64,000 bases of DNA from Isoetes taiwanensis (lineage: Eukaryota; Streptophyta; Lycopodiopsida; Isoetales; Isoetaceae). The position numbers and the translations under genes were made by a program. The DNA lies in assembly GCA_021234155.1 (NCBI GenBank), contig JAJEKV010000009.1, positions 6,623,546-6,687,545 on the forward strand, written 5' to 3'. Positions 1 to 10,803 of this stretch are shown piece after piece. Under the pieces are notes generated by a model. It saw nothing but the letters and a program-made list of their open reading frames with translations. It made no database searches and had not been told where the DNA came from. Numbering within the stretch: position 1 is the stretch's first letter; every line of letters begins with the position of its first letter.

Positions 1-1194
1 ACTGCAAGTTGACTTCAATAAGCCCAAATCACACCTGCATATATTAGATAGATAGATAGTATTTTTACGTCATGCCACATTGGCAGCGTCCATGAGGGAC
101 AAAAGCAATATTACTAGTCTTCAAAGACCCTGCACTAGATTGAAAATGGCATGAGAACAACAAATCATGAAAACCTCACAAACAAATGAGATTATGGATG
201 GTTATACAAAAAAAAATATTTTGTTAGTTTTGCAATTTCTGAGGATTTAGATGACCAATAAATTAAAATAAGACAATATAAATTTAATACAATATAGCAG
301 AAACATGTTAATAGCTTCTGCATAACCATGTTAAAACTACTAATAACCATGTAGCTTACTTTTCTTTGACGAAACTTATATTTGCAAAATAAATCAATAC
401 ATCAATTCTTATTGCCACAATCCCATGATAAATATAGGCGTGAGTCGGTTTTACTGTTGTTCCCAAACAGCGGCTGAGGATTGCTGCAAATTAGATGACA
501 AAAACCATAATTTATAGGATTTGGCGAAAACCATCCTATAACCTGCGACATTCAAAATTGCTCCATTTATGTGAAGAGGTGTTGCTTACAGACGTGTGGG
601 TTTATTGATTTGTAAATGACGAAAGCAAGAAGAAGAAGGCAACAGACCTCCCATCGTCTGACAAAACAAGGCACTTCTATTGTATAGCTTGTAATATCCG
701 CATCCCTTCCCTCATCGGTAAGACAAAGAAGCACATGACCTAAAATTGCATACCTGCCGTTAAATATTTCAAAGCCACTCTTGACAAACTAGAAAACGAA
801 GAATGGATTGTCCCATACTTTCCAGTAAAATTGTTCTGCCACCTATATTGCCATGGCAATAACCACAAACAACTTTCTCACTTATAGATAACAGGAAGAT
901 TGGATCGTGGATCAAAATTTGGCTGTGCACCATTTGATGAAACCTGCAACTTTATGTGGATCACAAATTGGGCTAAAGAACAGCTTAGATTGGGTGTTTC
1001 AACTATATCTTTTCTATCCAGAATGATCAAACAAGCACTATATGTCTGATGGTATATTGCCTGCTGAATTTAATGCTACAACATGGCAGCTTGAAGTTGC
1101 CACCCGATCAGTACCAACTCGCATGGACCATGTGTTGCTCCTTTGCAGAGGTTAGTATATTTCCTCTTAAAGTAGAAGCTTCAAAAAACTAGAC
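1..1194. other. AT-rich stretch, no gene seen
   Basis: No convincing coding exon or RNA gene is visible on either strand. The only structure is a short GATA/TAGA microsatellite at about 48-60. The sequence reads like intron or intergenic plant DNA. Confidence 0.5.
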
Positions 1195-1197
1195 TAA

Positions 1198-1350
1198 GGC
1201 TACGTTCCCATGAGCGTAACCGGACTTCAAAATGCAAAGGTGTCAACTGCACCTTTCAGAAATCCTCGACCATTTTTGAAAACTCGAAGTTAACTTTTTC
1301 AGTAACTTTAAGAATAGTTTGAAGTTAGGAGATCGCATGGGAACGTCGCC
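1198..1350. mobile_element. Tourist-like MITE (PIF/Harbinger type)
   Basis: A 153 bp element begins GGCTACGTTCCCATG and ends CATGGGAACGTCGCC. The two ends are inverted repeats with one mismatch over 15 bases. It is flanked on both sides by TAA (1195-1197 and 1351-1353), the 3 bp target-site duplication typical of PIF/Harbinger elements. It has no coding capacity, so it would depend on a transposase supplied elsewhere. The family call rests on the TAA duplication and the size, not on a database match. Confidence 0.8.
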
Positions 1351-1585
1351 TAATTATATCAAATTGAAAATGGATATGATAAGATTACCTCTTGAATATG
1401 ATTAAGAAGTTGTGGTTTAATGGACTTCTATCAGCAGCAAGAGGTGAATGCAGGTTTTAATCTAATCTGTACCAGAGAGTCTCCAAGCTAGTGGGAAGAA
1501 AGATAATGTATCTCAAATGAAATAGAGCTTAAGGAAAAGACAATACAGCTTGAGAGAGTCATGAGCTTGCCTTATTGCATAGGAG

Positions 1586-1618
<33 letters not shown>

Positions 1619-2233
1619 GACGAAAGCCAAAAAGTTTATTAATCAGAGAAAAAGTACAAAATTTACATGTCTCATCTAATTGTGTAAGCACACAGAGATG
1701 CCACAGGAGCACGAGCCTGGAGCACAATGTACTTACTCCAGAATAGGAGACTAATGATAAGAATCGATTTCAAGATCTTGAATCGGATCGTTCCACCGTT
1801 TCGAGTCAAGGGAAGAACACTTTCGTGGGTCGGGCAATATCTTTTTTACGGGCCATTTGTAATAACACTATGTGCGGATGAATAAATGCCCGAAAGATGT
1901 GGTGTATCACGGACGCTCCCATATCGACCATAGGAGCCAACCGGAACCAAGGTGTAATGCCCTTTGTTTAGGAGGCCATGCGTTGGGATAGGGCGCCAAA
2001 AGGATGCATCAGCCCAATGTCTTTATTAAACAAACCTTGTAGCCGGGACCACGGCTGGTTGAACCTCGGGACAATCAAAGAGACGATGCTCAAGAGTCTC
2101 AATGTCCCGAAGCGGCGAGCGGGCTGACTCGCGATATCGCGAGGATCATAGCGATGTCGAAGGCATTAACCCGCAGCACTTTTGTGGATAACACCTCGCC
2201 ACCACAATGACAGAGACTTTGGGGTGGAGCAAC

Positions 2234-3075
2234 CTATCCCAAAGTCATCGCCATATACGACACAAAGTGGGTCATGGAACATGTAGGTGCCACCCATCCG
2301 CAACCGGAGGGGTGTGGTGCTAAAAGAAGGCGATATACTGATCTGACAAATTGCTTGCCTTTGTGAATATTTTCATGACAGTCCCATGGCACCCTTTCAA
2401 CAACACCAACTTGCACTATGAGAGGCAAATTCTCTGCGACCTTCTCCCATAGAGATATATCCCAACGAGAGAGCAGGAACTTTGCCTGAAATTTAGGCCA
2501 AGACAGTAGGCGACCCTCCTCATACCATGCTTGAATATGACAACACCTGCAAGAACCCATCGTCTCTGTGTAAGGGGATGAACTGAGGCTGCCAATGGAG
2601 GTGCTGAGGGGTCTGAAGGCAGTGGTGCCCACCACCATGGAGTCTCCAATAAGGTGTGGATAGAGGGGCATGGCCAGAAAAGATGTCTGACTGCCTCCCA
2701 TGCTGCCAACAAGCCACGCAAAAATGGAGAAGCGCTTGGAAAAGGCTGCAGAGTCTGAAATAAAGCCCAAGGTAGGACTGGTTTGACAGCCTTCTTGCCT
2801 AGAGGGATACAATGACCAAGAGCTTGTCTAAGAAGGCGTGAACCAGGAGAGTCATCCTCACCATTCAAGAGTCTCCAAATGAACTTTGAAATAAGCACTT
2901 TGCTCTGCAGTAAGAAGTCCATCATACCCAAACTACCTGCCCATTTTGGAAGGATGCACTTCGACCAAGCCACCTTAACCACAGCACCTTTCTCAGTACC
3001 TGCCCAAATAAAGTTCCGAACTATTGCAATGAGCTCACGCACTTTGATCTGTGGTGCTAGGAATAAGGATGTCAT
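2234..3075 (-). pseudogene. LINE ORF2 C-terminal part (zf-RVT-like region)
   Basis: Immediately after the stop that closes the reverse transcriptase frame, the same frame continues with KVRELIAIVRNFIWAG and KVAWSKCILPKWAGSLG, the linker conserved after the polymerase of plant L1 elements. A frameshift near 2700 moves the reading to another frame that runs to 2234 (SRWDISLWEKVAEN and following), resembling the zf-RVT tail. The remaining sequence to the poly-A tail is 3' UTR. Confidence 0.72.
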
Positions 3076-4260
3076 TTAAACATGGGTACTACTAAGGACT
3101 GATTTGGCCACTGTAATGCGACCTGCAAGAGACAACTTAGCAGTGGACCACCAGAACAAGTGCTTCTCCAAACCCCTAATGATCTCCTCCCATGCAGCTC
3201 CCATAGTAACATGGATGCCAACTGGAATCCCCAACAATTTGATGGCCTGTCCATGCGCAAGTAATTTCCATGGATAATCGTGAACATATGCTGGAGCCGA
3301 ACTATCCAATGTCCACAAAGCTGTACACTTCTGCCACCCCACAAGAACACCGGAAGCCAGTGAAAAAGTGTCTAAAAGCATTTTGGCAGCAGCAAGATTC
3401 TCATCATTAGCGACTAGGAAGAGGAACGTGTCGTCTGCATATTGATTGCAAACCTCTTGTGTGCCGTCCTCCATTGCAAGACCATGGAGAAGTCCCTCTG
3501 TCGTTGCAATGGTGAATAACTGTGACAAAGCCTCTGCAACAATTGTGAAAAGCAATGGTGCTAAAGGGCATCCCTGGCGAATACCACGACCGAGTGAAAA
3601 GGCATGTGACGGCTCACCATGGAACAGGACAGCCGCCCGAGCAGAGATATGCAGCTTCATAATATCTGATGTGAATTGTTCCCCAAATCCCAGTCTTAGC
3701 ATACAACGACGCATGAATTCCCAGCTGATACTGTCATAAGCTTTTGCAAAATCAAGCTTAAGGTATACAACTGGAAGGTTTTTCTTACGTGCCCAATAAA
3801 TTCCCTCGTAAGCAGCAGCAACATTGTTCAAAATGCACCGTTTTGGAAGGAAACCTGACTGTGTTGTTGAGATGGACTCTGCCAAGATGTCCTTTACTCG
3901 CTCTGCAAAAGCCTTGGCGAAGATCTTATATACGGATGACAATAAGGTGATGGGCCACCAATCTGAAATAGTCTGAGGATCCTTGACCTTGGGGATGAGT
4001 GAGATGGCACCTGTGTTTAGGATTCTATCCAAAGCAGTGGACCGCCGAAAGTCACAGAAAGCATCATACACATCTGGCTCTAGCCATTCCCAATACTCCT
4101 GAAAGAACTCAATTGGCAAACCATCCAAACCTGGGCATTTGCCTCTTTTCAGTTCAAAGACTGCCGATTTTAAATCGTCAACTGTCATAGCCGCCTCTAT
4201 TGACTCGCGCTGCTCACCAGAGATGATGGGGAAAATCCTAGATAAAACAACATCTTGCAT
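3076..4260 (-). pseudogene. LINE ORF2 reverse transcriptase domain
   Basis: A 394-codon open frame covers most of the non-LTR reverse transcriptase. Visible motifs in order: LKRGKCPGLDGLPIEFFQ, a region with LISLIPKVKD features, LDFAKAYDSISWEF (motif A aspartate), GIRQGCPLAPLLF (motif B) and the catalytic box YADD at 3430-3441. It is joined to the endonuclease through 4260-4469 only after frame changes, and ends in an in-frame stop at about 3076, after which the same frame stays open. Motif content fits the plant L1 clade. Confidence 0.9.
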
Positions 4261-4468
4261 TTCTGATTGAAAGGGAAGATGTTTCTCAGCAAAAAATGTC
4301 TGGAAGTGGTTATCACGATCTTTGCCGAAGTTCGATCGGCTCTGTTAGCATCGAACCATTCGGCAAAAGCAATGAGGACATGGTTGATGTCATGCGGCGC
4401 CTCTTAGCTGCCGCGAAAAAGAAGCCCGCATAAACGGTCTCCATCACGAAACCACTGCAGACCTGCCT

Positions 4469-5522
4469 TCATCTTTGCTTGTTGAATTTGCTCCTCCTCC
4501 AATGCTTGGATCTGTGCCAAAATATCACGATCATGAACACCTGGAAGACGTCCCTGTCGAGAATGGAGCGAGGTCCCCGATACAAAGTGTCCAATAAAGC
4601 ACGACTTTCTTTCTTTGCGACTCTCGACCCCATTCTTTGGCAAAACCCTTGACTGGCCGCAATTGCATCCACTATGCCAGTCATACCTCGACGTCGATTG
4701 AAGGCAGTTGTCCAAGTATTCTTGCAACCTTCTTGAAAGTCAGCATCCTTTAAGAACTTCACATTCAAGCGAAAAACACGTCCTTCCGGCCGCCGCTTTG
4801 CAGGGCTTGTCTGAAAATGAATTGCGGATGGTGATCTGAAATCGAAGTTATCTCGAGACGAAGCGGAAGAGACACGAAGTGCCGCAGAATCATACGCATT
4901 CCAATAAGCTCTATCCAACCGAGAGCTTGCGCGACCCCCACCAACTTGACCATTGCACCAAGTGAAGGCACCTTCACCATCAATCTCCAGAGGTTTGCGG
5001 TCATGGAGTAGACGGCGAAGCCGCTGGCGCTTCAAACCGGACACCACCGTAGAGGTCGCCCCCAACCGATCGGACTCCACTTCCACCATATTGAGATCCC
5101 CATCAAGAAGCCATGAAATGTGGCAGCCCAAGCCGAGTATCTTCCCTCGCAAAAGAGGCCCACAAAGGAAGCTCTCGATGAGGTCTATTGTGGGCATAAA
5201 CATTAATTAGACCATATTTAACCCCTTGTTCCTGCCATACAATTAGGGCCCAATGACCAAAGCGATCAACCTGAGTAAAGATGACTGGCAAAGAAGGAAG
5301 CCATGCTATCATGACCCCTCGCTGACCGGGAATCATCACTGCGATAAGGACATTAAACCTACGACCAATCATGTCTGCAAGCTTTGATATGTCTCCCTTA
5401 CGACACTTATGCTCTTGAAGACATACAAACTGAGCATCCAATCTAGATAAGTAAAAAGAAATACGACTCCGCTTGAGGGGGGAGGAGGCTACCCCCTGAA
5501 CATTCCATGAGACTAACCGCAT
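4469..5522 (-). pseudogene. LINE ORF2 N-terminus: EEP endonuclease, frameshifted
   Basis: ORF2 begins at 5522 with MRLVSWNVQGVA, the classic start of plant L1 endonucleases, and continues with the catalytic-region motif FVCLQEHK. The frame changes near 5103-5203; the second half carries LLDGDLNMV (the GDxN metal/phosphate-binding motif) and SDHHPQ-like residues in an alternative frame. The enzyme would nick target DNA to prime reverse transcription. Two frames are needed to read it, so it is inactive here. Confidence 0.8.
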
Positions 5523-5740
5523 TGATCTTGTGATGAGGCCAATTCAGATGAGACCACTGGTGTCTCAAGGGAACTTGAGGATGTTTCCTGGGCACCTGGC
5601 ATGGCAGCAACCTCATCAACCAAATCAGCCCACTGAAGTGGATCAAAGCGACCACCATGGGATGCAATGGGAGGGGCAGTGCCACCTGAAGCAGGAATTG
5701 AGGGCCGGGAGGCAGAGGAATTAGATCCCTTAGCAGACTT

Positions 5741-6582
5741 TCATGGTTGACGAAGAGCCGGCGGATGTTTAGGTGGTGGGTGGATGCCACGCCGATCAAT
5801 GTCCATATACTGCCCACGAGCCTCTTCAATTTGCTCTTGCGATTTCTGGATTTCAGCCAGTCTCAACATTTGGTGATCCAGAGACTGAGGTGGAGGAGCT
5901 GCAACTGGAAGAGCAGGGGGGGCAATCACAGGCACAGGGACTTGTGAGATATCCCCTGAGGTGGGAGCTGATCTAAGAGCATGGAGTGCCGGAGGAGCAG
6001 GTGGAGAATCCTGTTGGTGAACCCTACGATATTGAGCAAAGAGAGGGGCTTCGGGAAACATGAGAGCTAGCTCGGGACCATTCAAGAAGGACAGCTTAAA
6101 TGGAAAGAACATGGGCCCGCTTTGGACAACAATTGTTTGAGGCAAATCACGATGAATGAGCCTTGCCACGCAAACCTTGGTGATGTCGTTGGTTATGGAG
6201 TGTTGCAAATGGAGCCCAATCTCATAGCAATGGCAGAAATGAACTTGGAATCCTGTAACTCTGGAGGAAAATCTTCGATAGCAAACCAGAAGGGGGCACG
6301 TAAGGCATCTGGCTTAGCTGGAAAGGATCCAGGAACATACTGTTGATAGAGCAAGAAGTGTTTCCAGAGAGCTCGTTCTCTGAGTTGAGCAGCCAGTTCA
6401 GGAGATTCAAACATCAAAAGAAAGCAACGTTGATCTTTTGCCACAAGCTTGATAGATTGATAAGCAGGGAGCCCTAGCTTGTGAAGGCGCCCAGACAGCC
6501 AAGATCCCACGCGCTTCAGATCCAGAAAAGGGCCAGTGAAGTGGCAGACCACGGAACACGCAACCAGAAACAAATAAATCAC
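5741..6582 (-). pseudogene. LINE ORF1 (DUF4283-like nucleic-acid-binding protein), frameshifted
   Basis: Two overlapping minus-strand frames (6582-6193 and 6208-5741) make up ORF1, so one frameshift lies near 6200. The first frame has the DUF4283 pattern of plant LINE ORF1 proteins, including a segment reading FLLMFESPELAAQLRERALW followed by an aromatic-proline stretch. The second frame is proline-rich and ends near a helix-forming segment (LAEIQKSQEQIEEARGQ). ORF1 proteins are thought to bind the element RNA. It lies just upstream of the endonuclease ORF in the usual L1 order. Confidence 0.75.
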
Positions 6583-6600
6583 CTGATTATCCAGTAGCTA

Positions 6601-7369
6601 GCTCCGTAATAGACCTCGTTTGTTCAAGATTTGTTCAGCAAGATACTGGCATATGAACTTTATGAAACTCTGTTGTAATTCAAAGCACAACACCGGTTTA
6701 AATACCCAAGTTGATTGAAGCGTAAAATAAAACAAATGCTTGCATGGAAAAGGGTTAAGTTATATGGATCCATAATGTATATGGTCTATTTATCCAAAGA
6801 CCCAATGATGTCTGCACCAAATCTGCCATCTTGGATACAGCATGACAGTTGCAAAAAGTGTACCCAATCACTTCAAATGTTGATAAGTTCCTGTAAAAAC
6901 AGAGAAGAGAGCACATTACAACATGGAAAAACAAATCAAGACACTCATATTACATAACTGCAAAGTAAAATGATAAACAGATTTGACGTCCAGCGGCTTT
7001 TAACTCATAAACCATGCTACTTATCATGAAGCTTTCCCTCTAACGTGTGCAAATAACTTAGATTACTTGCTAGAAGTTGGTCATATAAGTAAGATTGAAG
7101 TAAAACTTTCGTGGCAAATTGGGCTACAGGAGTTTTACAAATTGGCTAGATTATCGCCGCTAAAATAAACAAAAATGCAACTCCCTCGTTCTAAATATGT
7201 ATGTGTATCTGGCTAGCAAAGAAGAAATACGAACAATTAGGTACGCATTCTGAAGACGCGATCAAATATGACAAAGAAAAAAAGTGAAAAAAGAAGCCCT
7301 GATTCCGTGAATGAGGACTTACAGATGAAGCATTTTTCAAAATTTTCTTTCATTAACACAAATGGCACA
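6601..7369. other. AT-rich spacer, no gene seen
   Basis: I see no coding exon, repeat or RNA gene. It separates the 5' edge of the LINE from the small minus-strand exon-like fragment. Confidence 0.4.
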
Positions 7370-7972
7370 TCAATTGGAGTGATCAACTCTTAAAGCAGGG
7401 ACTCTGGAATCAGGAAAAACTCGAGCTGACAGCATACTTTGGTGCCCTATAAGGTCCAAAGCTCCAAATGTAATGGAAGAATAGGGAGAAAAGCGAGGGG
7501 AAGACCTAGGAGAGTGTTCAGGGGATGACTGTGCAGAAATCTGCGGAGAAGGCTTCATTGAGGATGAGGATCTCTATCTGGAAGAAGCTGGAACAGAGGA
7601 TTTTGGACTTCCTTTTTTTGTCGATACCCAGACTAAGAAAATGCCATTTCTTATCAAAGCTTTTGCTTTTTGAAGCCAATTTGATCTCACCATTTCCATG
7701 ATTATCTGTATACTTAGCTTTTTCAACTGGAAGCGCTCCTCCAGCTAAGACGGTTGATCTACAAGATCTCTGAGAGAAAGGTCATACTCGTCCTTTTGAA
7801 TTTGTGCATAAAACTTGTTTAGTTCTTGCTGACTCCTCAAAATGTCTTCTGTATGAGCAGAGAGTTTGGAATCTTGAGTGGGCCATAAAGAGGTTGAATC
7901 AGGGGGCGATGCCGGAACCCCGGTTAGCCAGTTTCCAGAATGGCTGGCTAGCAACAGAAACGACCGCCAGTT
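7370..7972 (-). pseudogene. Unrecognised exon-like gene fragment, Ser/Pro-rich
   Basis: Two minus-strand stretches look coding. The upstream one reads SGNWLTGVPASPPDST and then an acidic, helix-prone segment (AHTEDILRSQQELNKFYA) and is preceded by a good acceptor-like tract ending TGTTGCTAG near 7947. The downstream one is Ser/Pro-rich (SPEHSPRSSPRFSPYSS) and ends at a TGA. The sequence between stays plausible only if the frame shifts, including at an A7 run near 7615. This could be the 3' part of a host gene or a retrocopy. I do not recognise the protein. The outer gypsy element is inserted just upstream, at 8008. Confidence 0.4.
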
Positions 7973-8007
7973 TCATAATAGGTTTGGAGCAGTTATTGGC
8001 ATATTTC

Positions 8008-8490
8008 TGTGACGACCATTCGAATATTCATTCATACGAACATTACACTCATATCTACAAAAGATGGTCATCACACGGATGCAAAAGGGTAGTTGCACAA
8101 GACAGGGTTTGAACTCGCAACACCTTTGCCAAGTGCGCTATCAATATTTGTTGAAGACATTCCCTCACGTCTTCCTCATATGTGAGACTATCTCTAGGAG
8201 GTTCTAGAATATTTTAGAACCTAAATACATGCGCGACACTTGGCAAGATCTCATCCATTGGAGTGGCGCGATCCTGATCATTGGCCTAGATATATAAGGA
8301 GGCACCTCCTTCTTGTCGAACCATTCCGGTTCAACACCAGTCTTGAGCCTTCTAGGCATCTTTCTCATGTTCCTGCTTGCAGGCCATTGTACACTTGATT
8401 CCTGTTCATATATCAGATTCTTTGCCAATTTTGGCATATTTCTTGCATATTTTCCACGTATTTTCCTTGTTTTCGCGTAGGTTCATGACA
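8008..8490 (+). repeat. 5' LTR of outer gypsy element
   Basis: About 483 bp, TG...CA ends, matching 21033-21548 along its length. It contains a TATA box (TATATAAGG at 8291), followed 32 bases later by ATTCCGGTTCAAC, which is complementary to the primer site after the LTR. Compared with the 3' LTR it lacks about 19 bp inside an antisense tRNA-like segment near 8115. Confidence 0.9.
8291..8299 (+). promoter_or_regulatory. LTR TATA box (outer element)
   Basis: TATATAAGG sits mid-LTR. A start site about 30 bases downstream would put the RNA 5' end near 8320-8323, exactly where the self-complementary primer sequence begins. The 3' LTR keeps the same box near 21335. Confidence 0.65.
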
Positions 8491-8504
8491 GTTTGAACCG
8501 GAAT
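8491..8504 (+). promoter_or_regulatory. Self-complementary primer-binding site
   Basis: Directly after the LTR the sequence is GTTTGAACCGGAAT. Its reverse complement matches 8323-8335 (ATTCCGGTTCAAC) over 12 contiguous bases. No TGG-starting tRNA primer site is present. Elements of the Tf1/sushi group prime reverse transcription from the folded 5' end of their own RNA; position and pairing fit that mechanism. The function is inferred. Confidence 0.65.
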
Positions 8505-8571
8505 CCCTTATCGATTCTTGCCTGCTCTGATCCTAAGCATTTTTTTACTCGTATTTGGTGATTTTATATCT

Positions 8572-8760
8572 ATGGAGGAGGTTTCGACTTTATTACAACA
8601 GGTTCAGCAGCTTGTTCAAGTATGCCAGCAGTTGCAATTGGACAATAAAGAGCTTAAGAAACGTGTTGCTTCACATGAATTTGCTTCTAGCTCTGGATTG
8701 AGGCTATCAGAGCCTAAGATCAGCCTGTCAGAGAAGTTTGACGGCACTCGGTCCAAGCTC
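8572..8760 (+). pseudogene. Outer gag, N-terminal fragment
   Basis: From an ATG at 8572 the frame reads a helix-rich N-terminus (QQVQQLVQVCQQLQLDNKEL, likely coiled coil) and then LSEKFDGTRSK, the entry to the capsid-like domain of chromovirus Gag. It is interrupted by the inner element and resumes at 17983 with the codons for RGVLNQIRLV. One base of the joining codon is missing and about 19 unrelated bases lie before the inner LTR. Confidence 0.85.
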
Positions 8761-8776
8761 CATTGTTACGGCTCAA

Positions 8777-9416
8777 TGCCAGCTTAGGGGATCGGCTCAG
8801 GCAAAATGCAACCGGAGTTCGAAGTTTAAAGGCTAGTAATTAATTATTAAGGGTAGTTTATTGTATGATATTAGATGGGTAGCTTAGATTAATGTTTTAG
8901 AGAACCAATGGTTCAATTTAAGAGTTAAAATTGACGTGGCTGATAACGGGTCGCGGACCCTTCAGCCGTTTCTGATCAAAAACATATCAGAGCTTAAGAA
9001 AGCTTCCGGAACTTGGAAGAAAGGCCAGATTCGGCCCTGTAAAAGGTCGGAATCCAGATATTCCTGGTCGATCTGCTGTGAATAATATTCATTCACCTTT
9101 TGATAGATATTTTTGTAGCAGAAAAGGGCATTCCAGAAATAGATCATTCCAGCCTATAAAAACAACTATTTTTCCTTTGTTCTAACTCAGACAGACCCTG
9201 TTGAGCATTATAAGAAACCCTCTGCCTTGCCTTGATCTGCGGTGGACGAGTTTGCCCTTAGTGTTTAGATTTCTGATTGCGTTTTGGAAAGCAGGATAAC
9301 GAGTTCCTGTTACAAAGCTTGAGCCCGGTTGGGTGAATAAAACCTTCTAAAGATTGAAGTGTGACCTTTCATTAGATTTAGTTGTGTTGAATTGTAAAGA
9401 TTACCTTATTGTATCA
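8777..9416 (+). repeat. 5' LTR of inner gypsy element
   Basis: 640 bp, starting TGCCAGCTTA and ending TTGTATCA. It matches 17343-17982 almost base for base. The four bases AATT separate it from the tRNA primer site. No 5 bp target duplication is seen: flanks are CTCAA on the left and TCCGT on the right. Confidence 0.93.
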
Positions 9417-9420
9417 AATT

Positions 9421-9433
9421 TGGTATCAGAGCC
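9421..9433 (+). promoter_or_regulatory. tRNA-Met primer-binding site
   Basis: TGGTATCAGAGCC is complementary to the 3' end of initiator methionine tRNA and is the commonest primer site of plant LTR retrotransposons. It starts four bases after the 5' LTR. Confidence 0.92.
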
Positions 9434-9456
9434 AGCCCGCTCTTAGACCTGTGACG

Positions 9457-10803
9457 ATGGCTCATCGTTACAATATTACTGAAGATCAGTACCAGCATGC
9501 GTTAAGAACTGCTGACTTTATTGCTACCCAGATAGCACTGCCATAGCCTACATCCCCAGAGGATTACCAGTACAAACTAGAGCAGACTGCTCTACTCTAT
9601 GGTTTCCTACCCAGTAACGTTCAGCCACCACCATTGCCCAGAGAACCTCCACCTGCTCATCCACCACCACCTGAAAATCTGCCGCAAGTGACTACCAACC
9701 CAGAGCCTCTAATGACTACGGAAACTGATGCTTCAATTAAAAAAGATAAGGCTCCTAAATGGTTGGAAAAAGTAGATCTGCCATACTGTTAAGCCAATGC
9801 AGGTAATAAGTTTCCTGGGGATTTGGAAAAAGTTCTTTGAGAGAGTTAACGCGATTGAACAAGACTGCAAGCCATCGACACCTATTTAGATGAACAAGCT
9901 CAAGTATGGTGGCAAGGCCGCAGATTGATGCAGTCCGAGGTTAACTCATGGACAGCTTTTCGAAGTGCATTCGAAGCCCATTACTTGCCTGCAAATTATT
10001 ATAGGATATTGCAAAAAGAGTGGGACCTTGTTAAACAAGATGACGGAGAAACAGTGTCGGAATATTACATGAAATTTAGCCATCTAGGTTCACAAGTTAG
10101 GAACTTGGGTGAAAACGAACTTTTAAGAAAGTTTGTGAATGGATTACGAGAGGACATATTTGCGGAGCTAGATCTCATAGAACCAGTCAGTATGGAGGAT
10201 GCAATCAAGAAAGCAGGAGCTGCGGAACGAAAATTAAACCCTAAGACTCGTAAGTTGGTTATTTGGGAAGGAGTGCCTTCTCGTGAACAGAAAAGACAGA
10301 AGCGAGAAAAATTTGAAAATAGAAGGGATAAGAAAAATAGAAGGGGCCGTGAAGAGCGTAAGACCAGGTTCAATGGGAGAAATGGAAAACGCTCTAATAA
10401 TGGACAGAAGGCCAAACAGGAACAGAGTAAAGGGCCAAAGACTGGATGTTATAATTGTGGAGGTCCGTATTATCAATCCAACTGCCCAAAGAATACAGCT
10501 CCGGCAGACAAAAATACAAAGAAGGTACAGTTCAAAGAGCCGTCGCCTAAGGAAAGGCAAGTTGCTCAATCGCACCATGTAGAAGAAAGACCAGAAACTT
10601 CCAGGGAAGGGGAAGAAAGGAATAAAGGAAAGCTTGCAGCTATTGAACAAGAAAAAGGGAGACTGCAAATTGCATACTTAAAGAATTTGTCGGGAGACGA
10701 TACATGGCCTCAAGAAGCATGGTTGTTTAAAATGAAAGGTTCAGTAAAAGGTCAGGATGTGACTGTTCTACTTGACGATGGTTCAAACGCAGGACTTAGT
10801 GTA
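9457..10803 (+). pseudogene. Inner element gag (broken), with start of protease
   Basis: The likely ATG is at 9457 (MAHRYNITEDQYQHAL). Stops break the proline-rich N-terminal part; from 9925 one open frame runs 293 codons. It contains the retrotransposon gag core (WTAFRSAFEAHYLPANYY, FVNGLREDIFAELDL), a highly basic segment, and a zinc knuckle CYNCGGPYYQSNC in which the expected histidine is replaced. It runs into the protease start, where LLDDGSN carries the active-site aspartate, then a frameshift near 10780. Confidence 0.85.

Larger units (their letters stand above)
1588..6600 (-). mobile_element. Decayed L1-type LINE retrotransposon
   Basis: A near full-length non-LTR retrotransposon on the minus strand. 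Its 3' end is a 30-base poly-A tail, seen as poly-T at 1588-1617. Going 5' to 3' it carries an ORF1 with a DUF4283-like domain and a proline-rich tail, then ORF2 with an apurinic-type endonuclease (EEP), reverse transcriptase with a YADD motif, and a C-terminal region like plant zf-RVT segments. Order and tail match plant L1-clade LINEs. Frameshifts and stops break both ORFs, so this copy is dead. The 5' edge near 6600 is approximate because I could not find a clear target-site duplication. Confidence 0.88.

Noticed and set aside
7170-7200. Stowaway-like start CTCCCTCGTTCTAAATAT
   Set aside because: Resembles a common grass MITE end but no matching inverted end or TA duplication was found.
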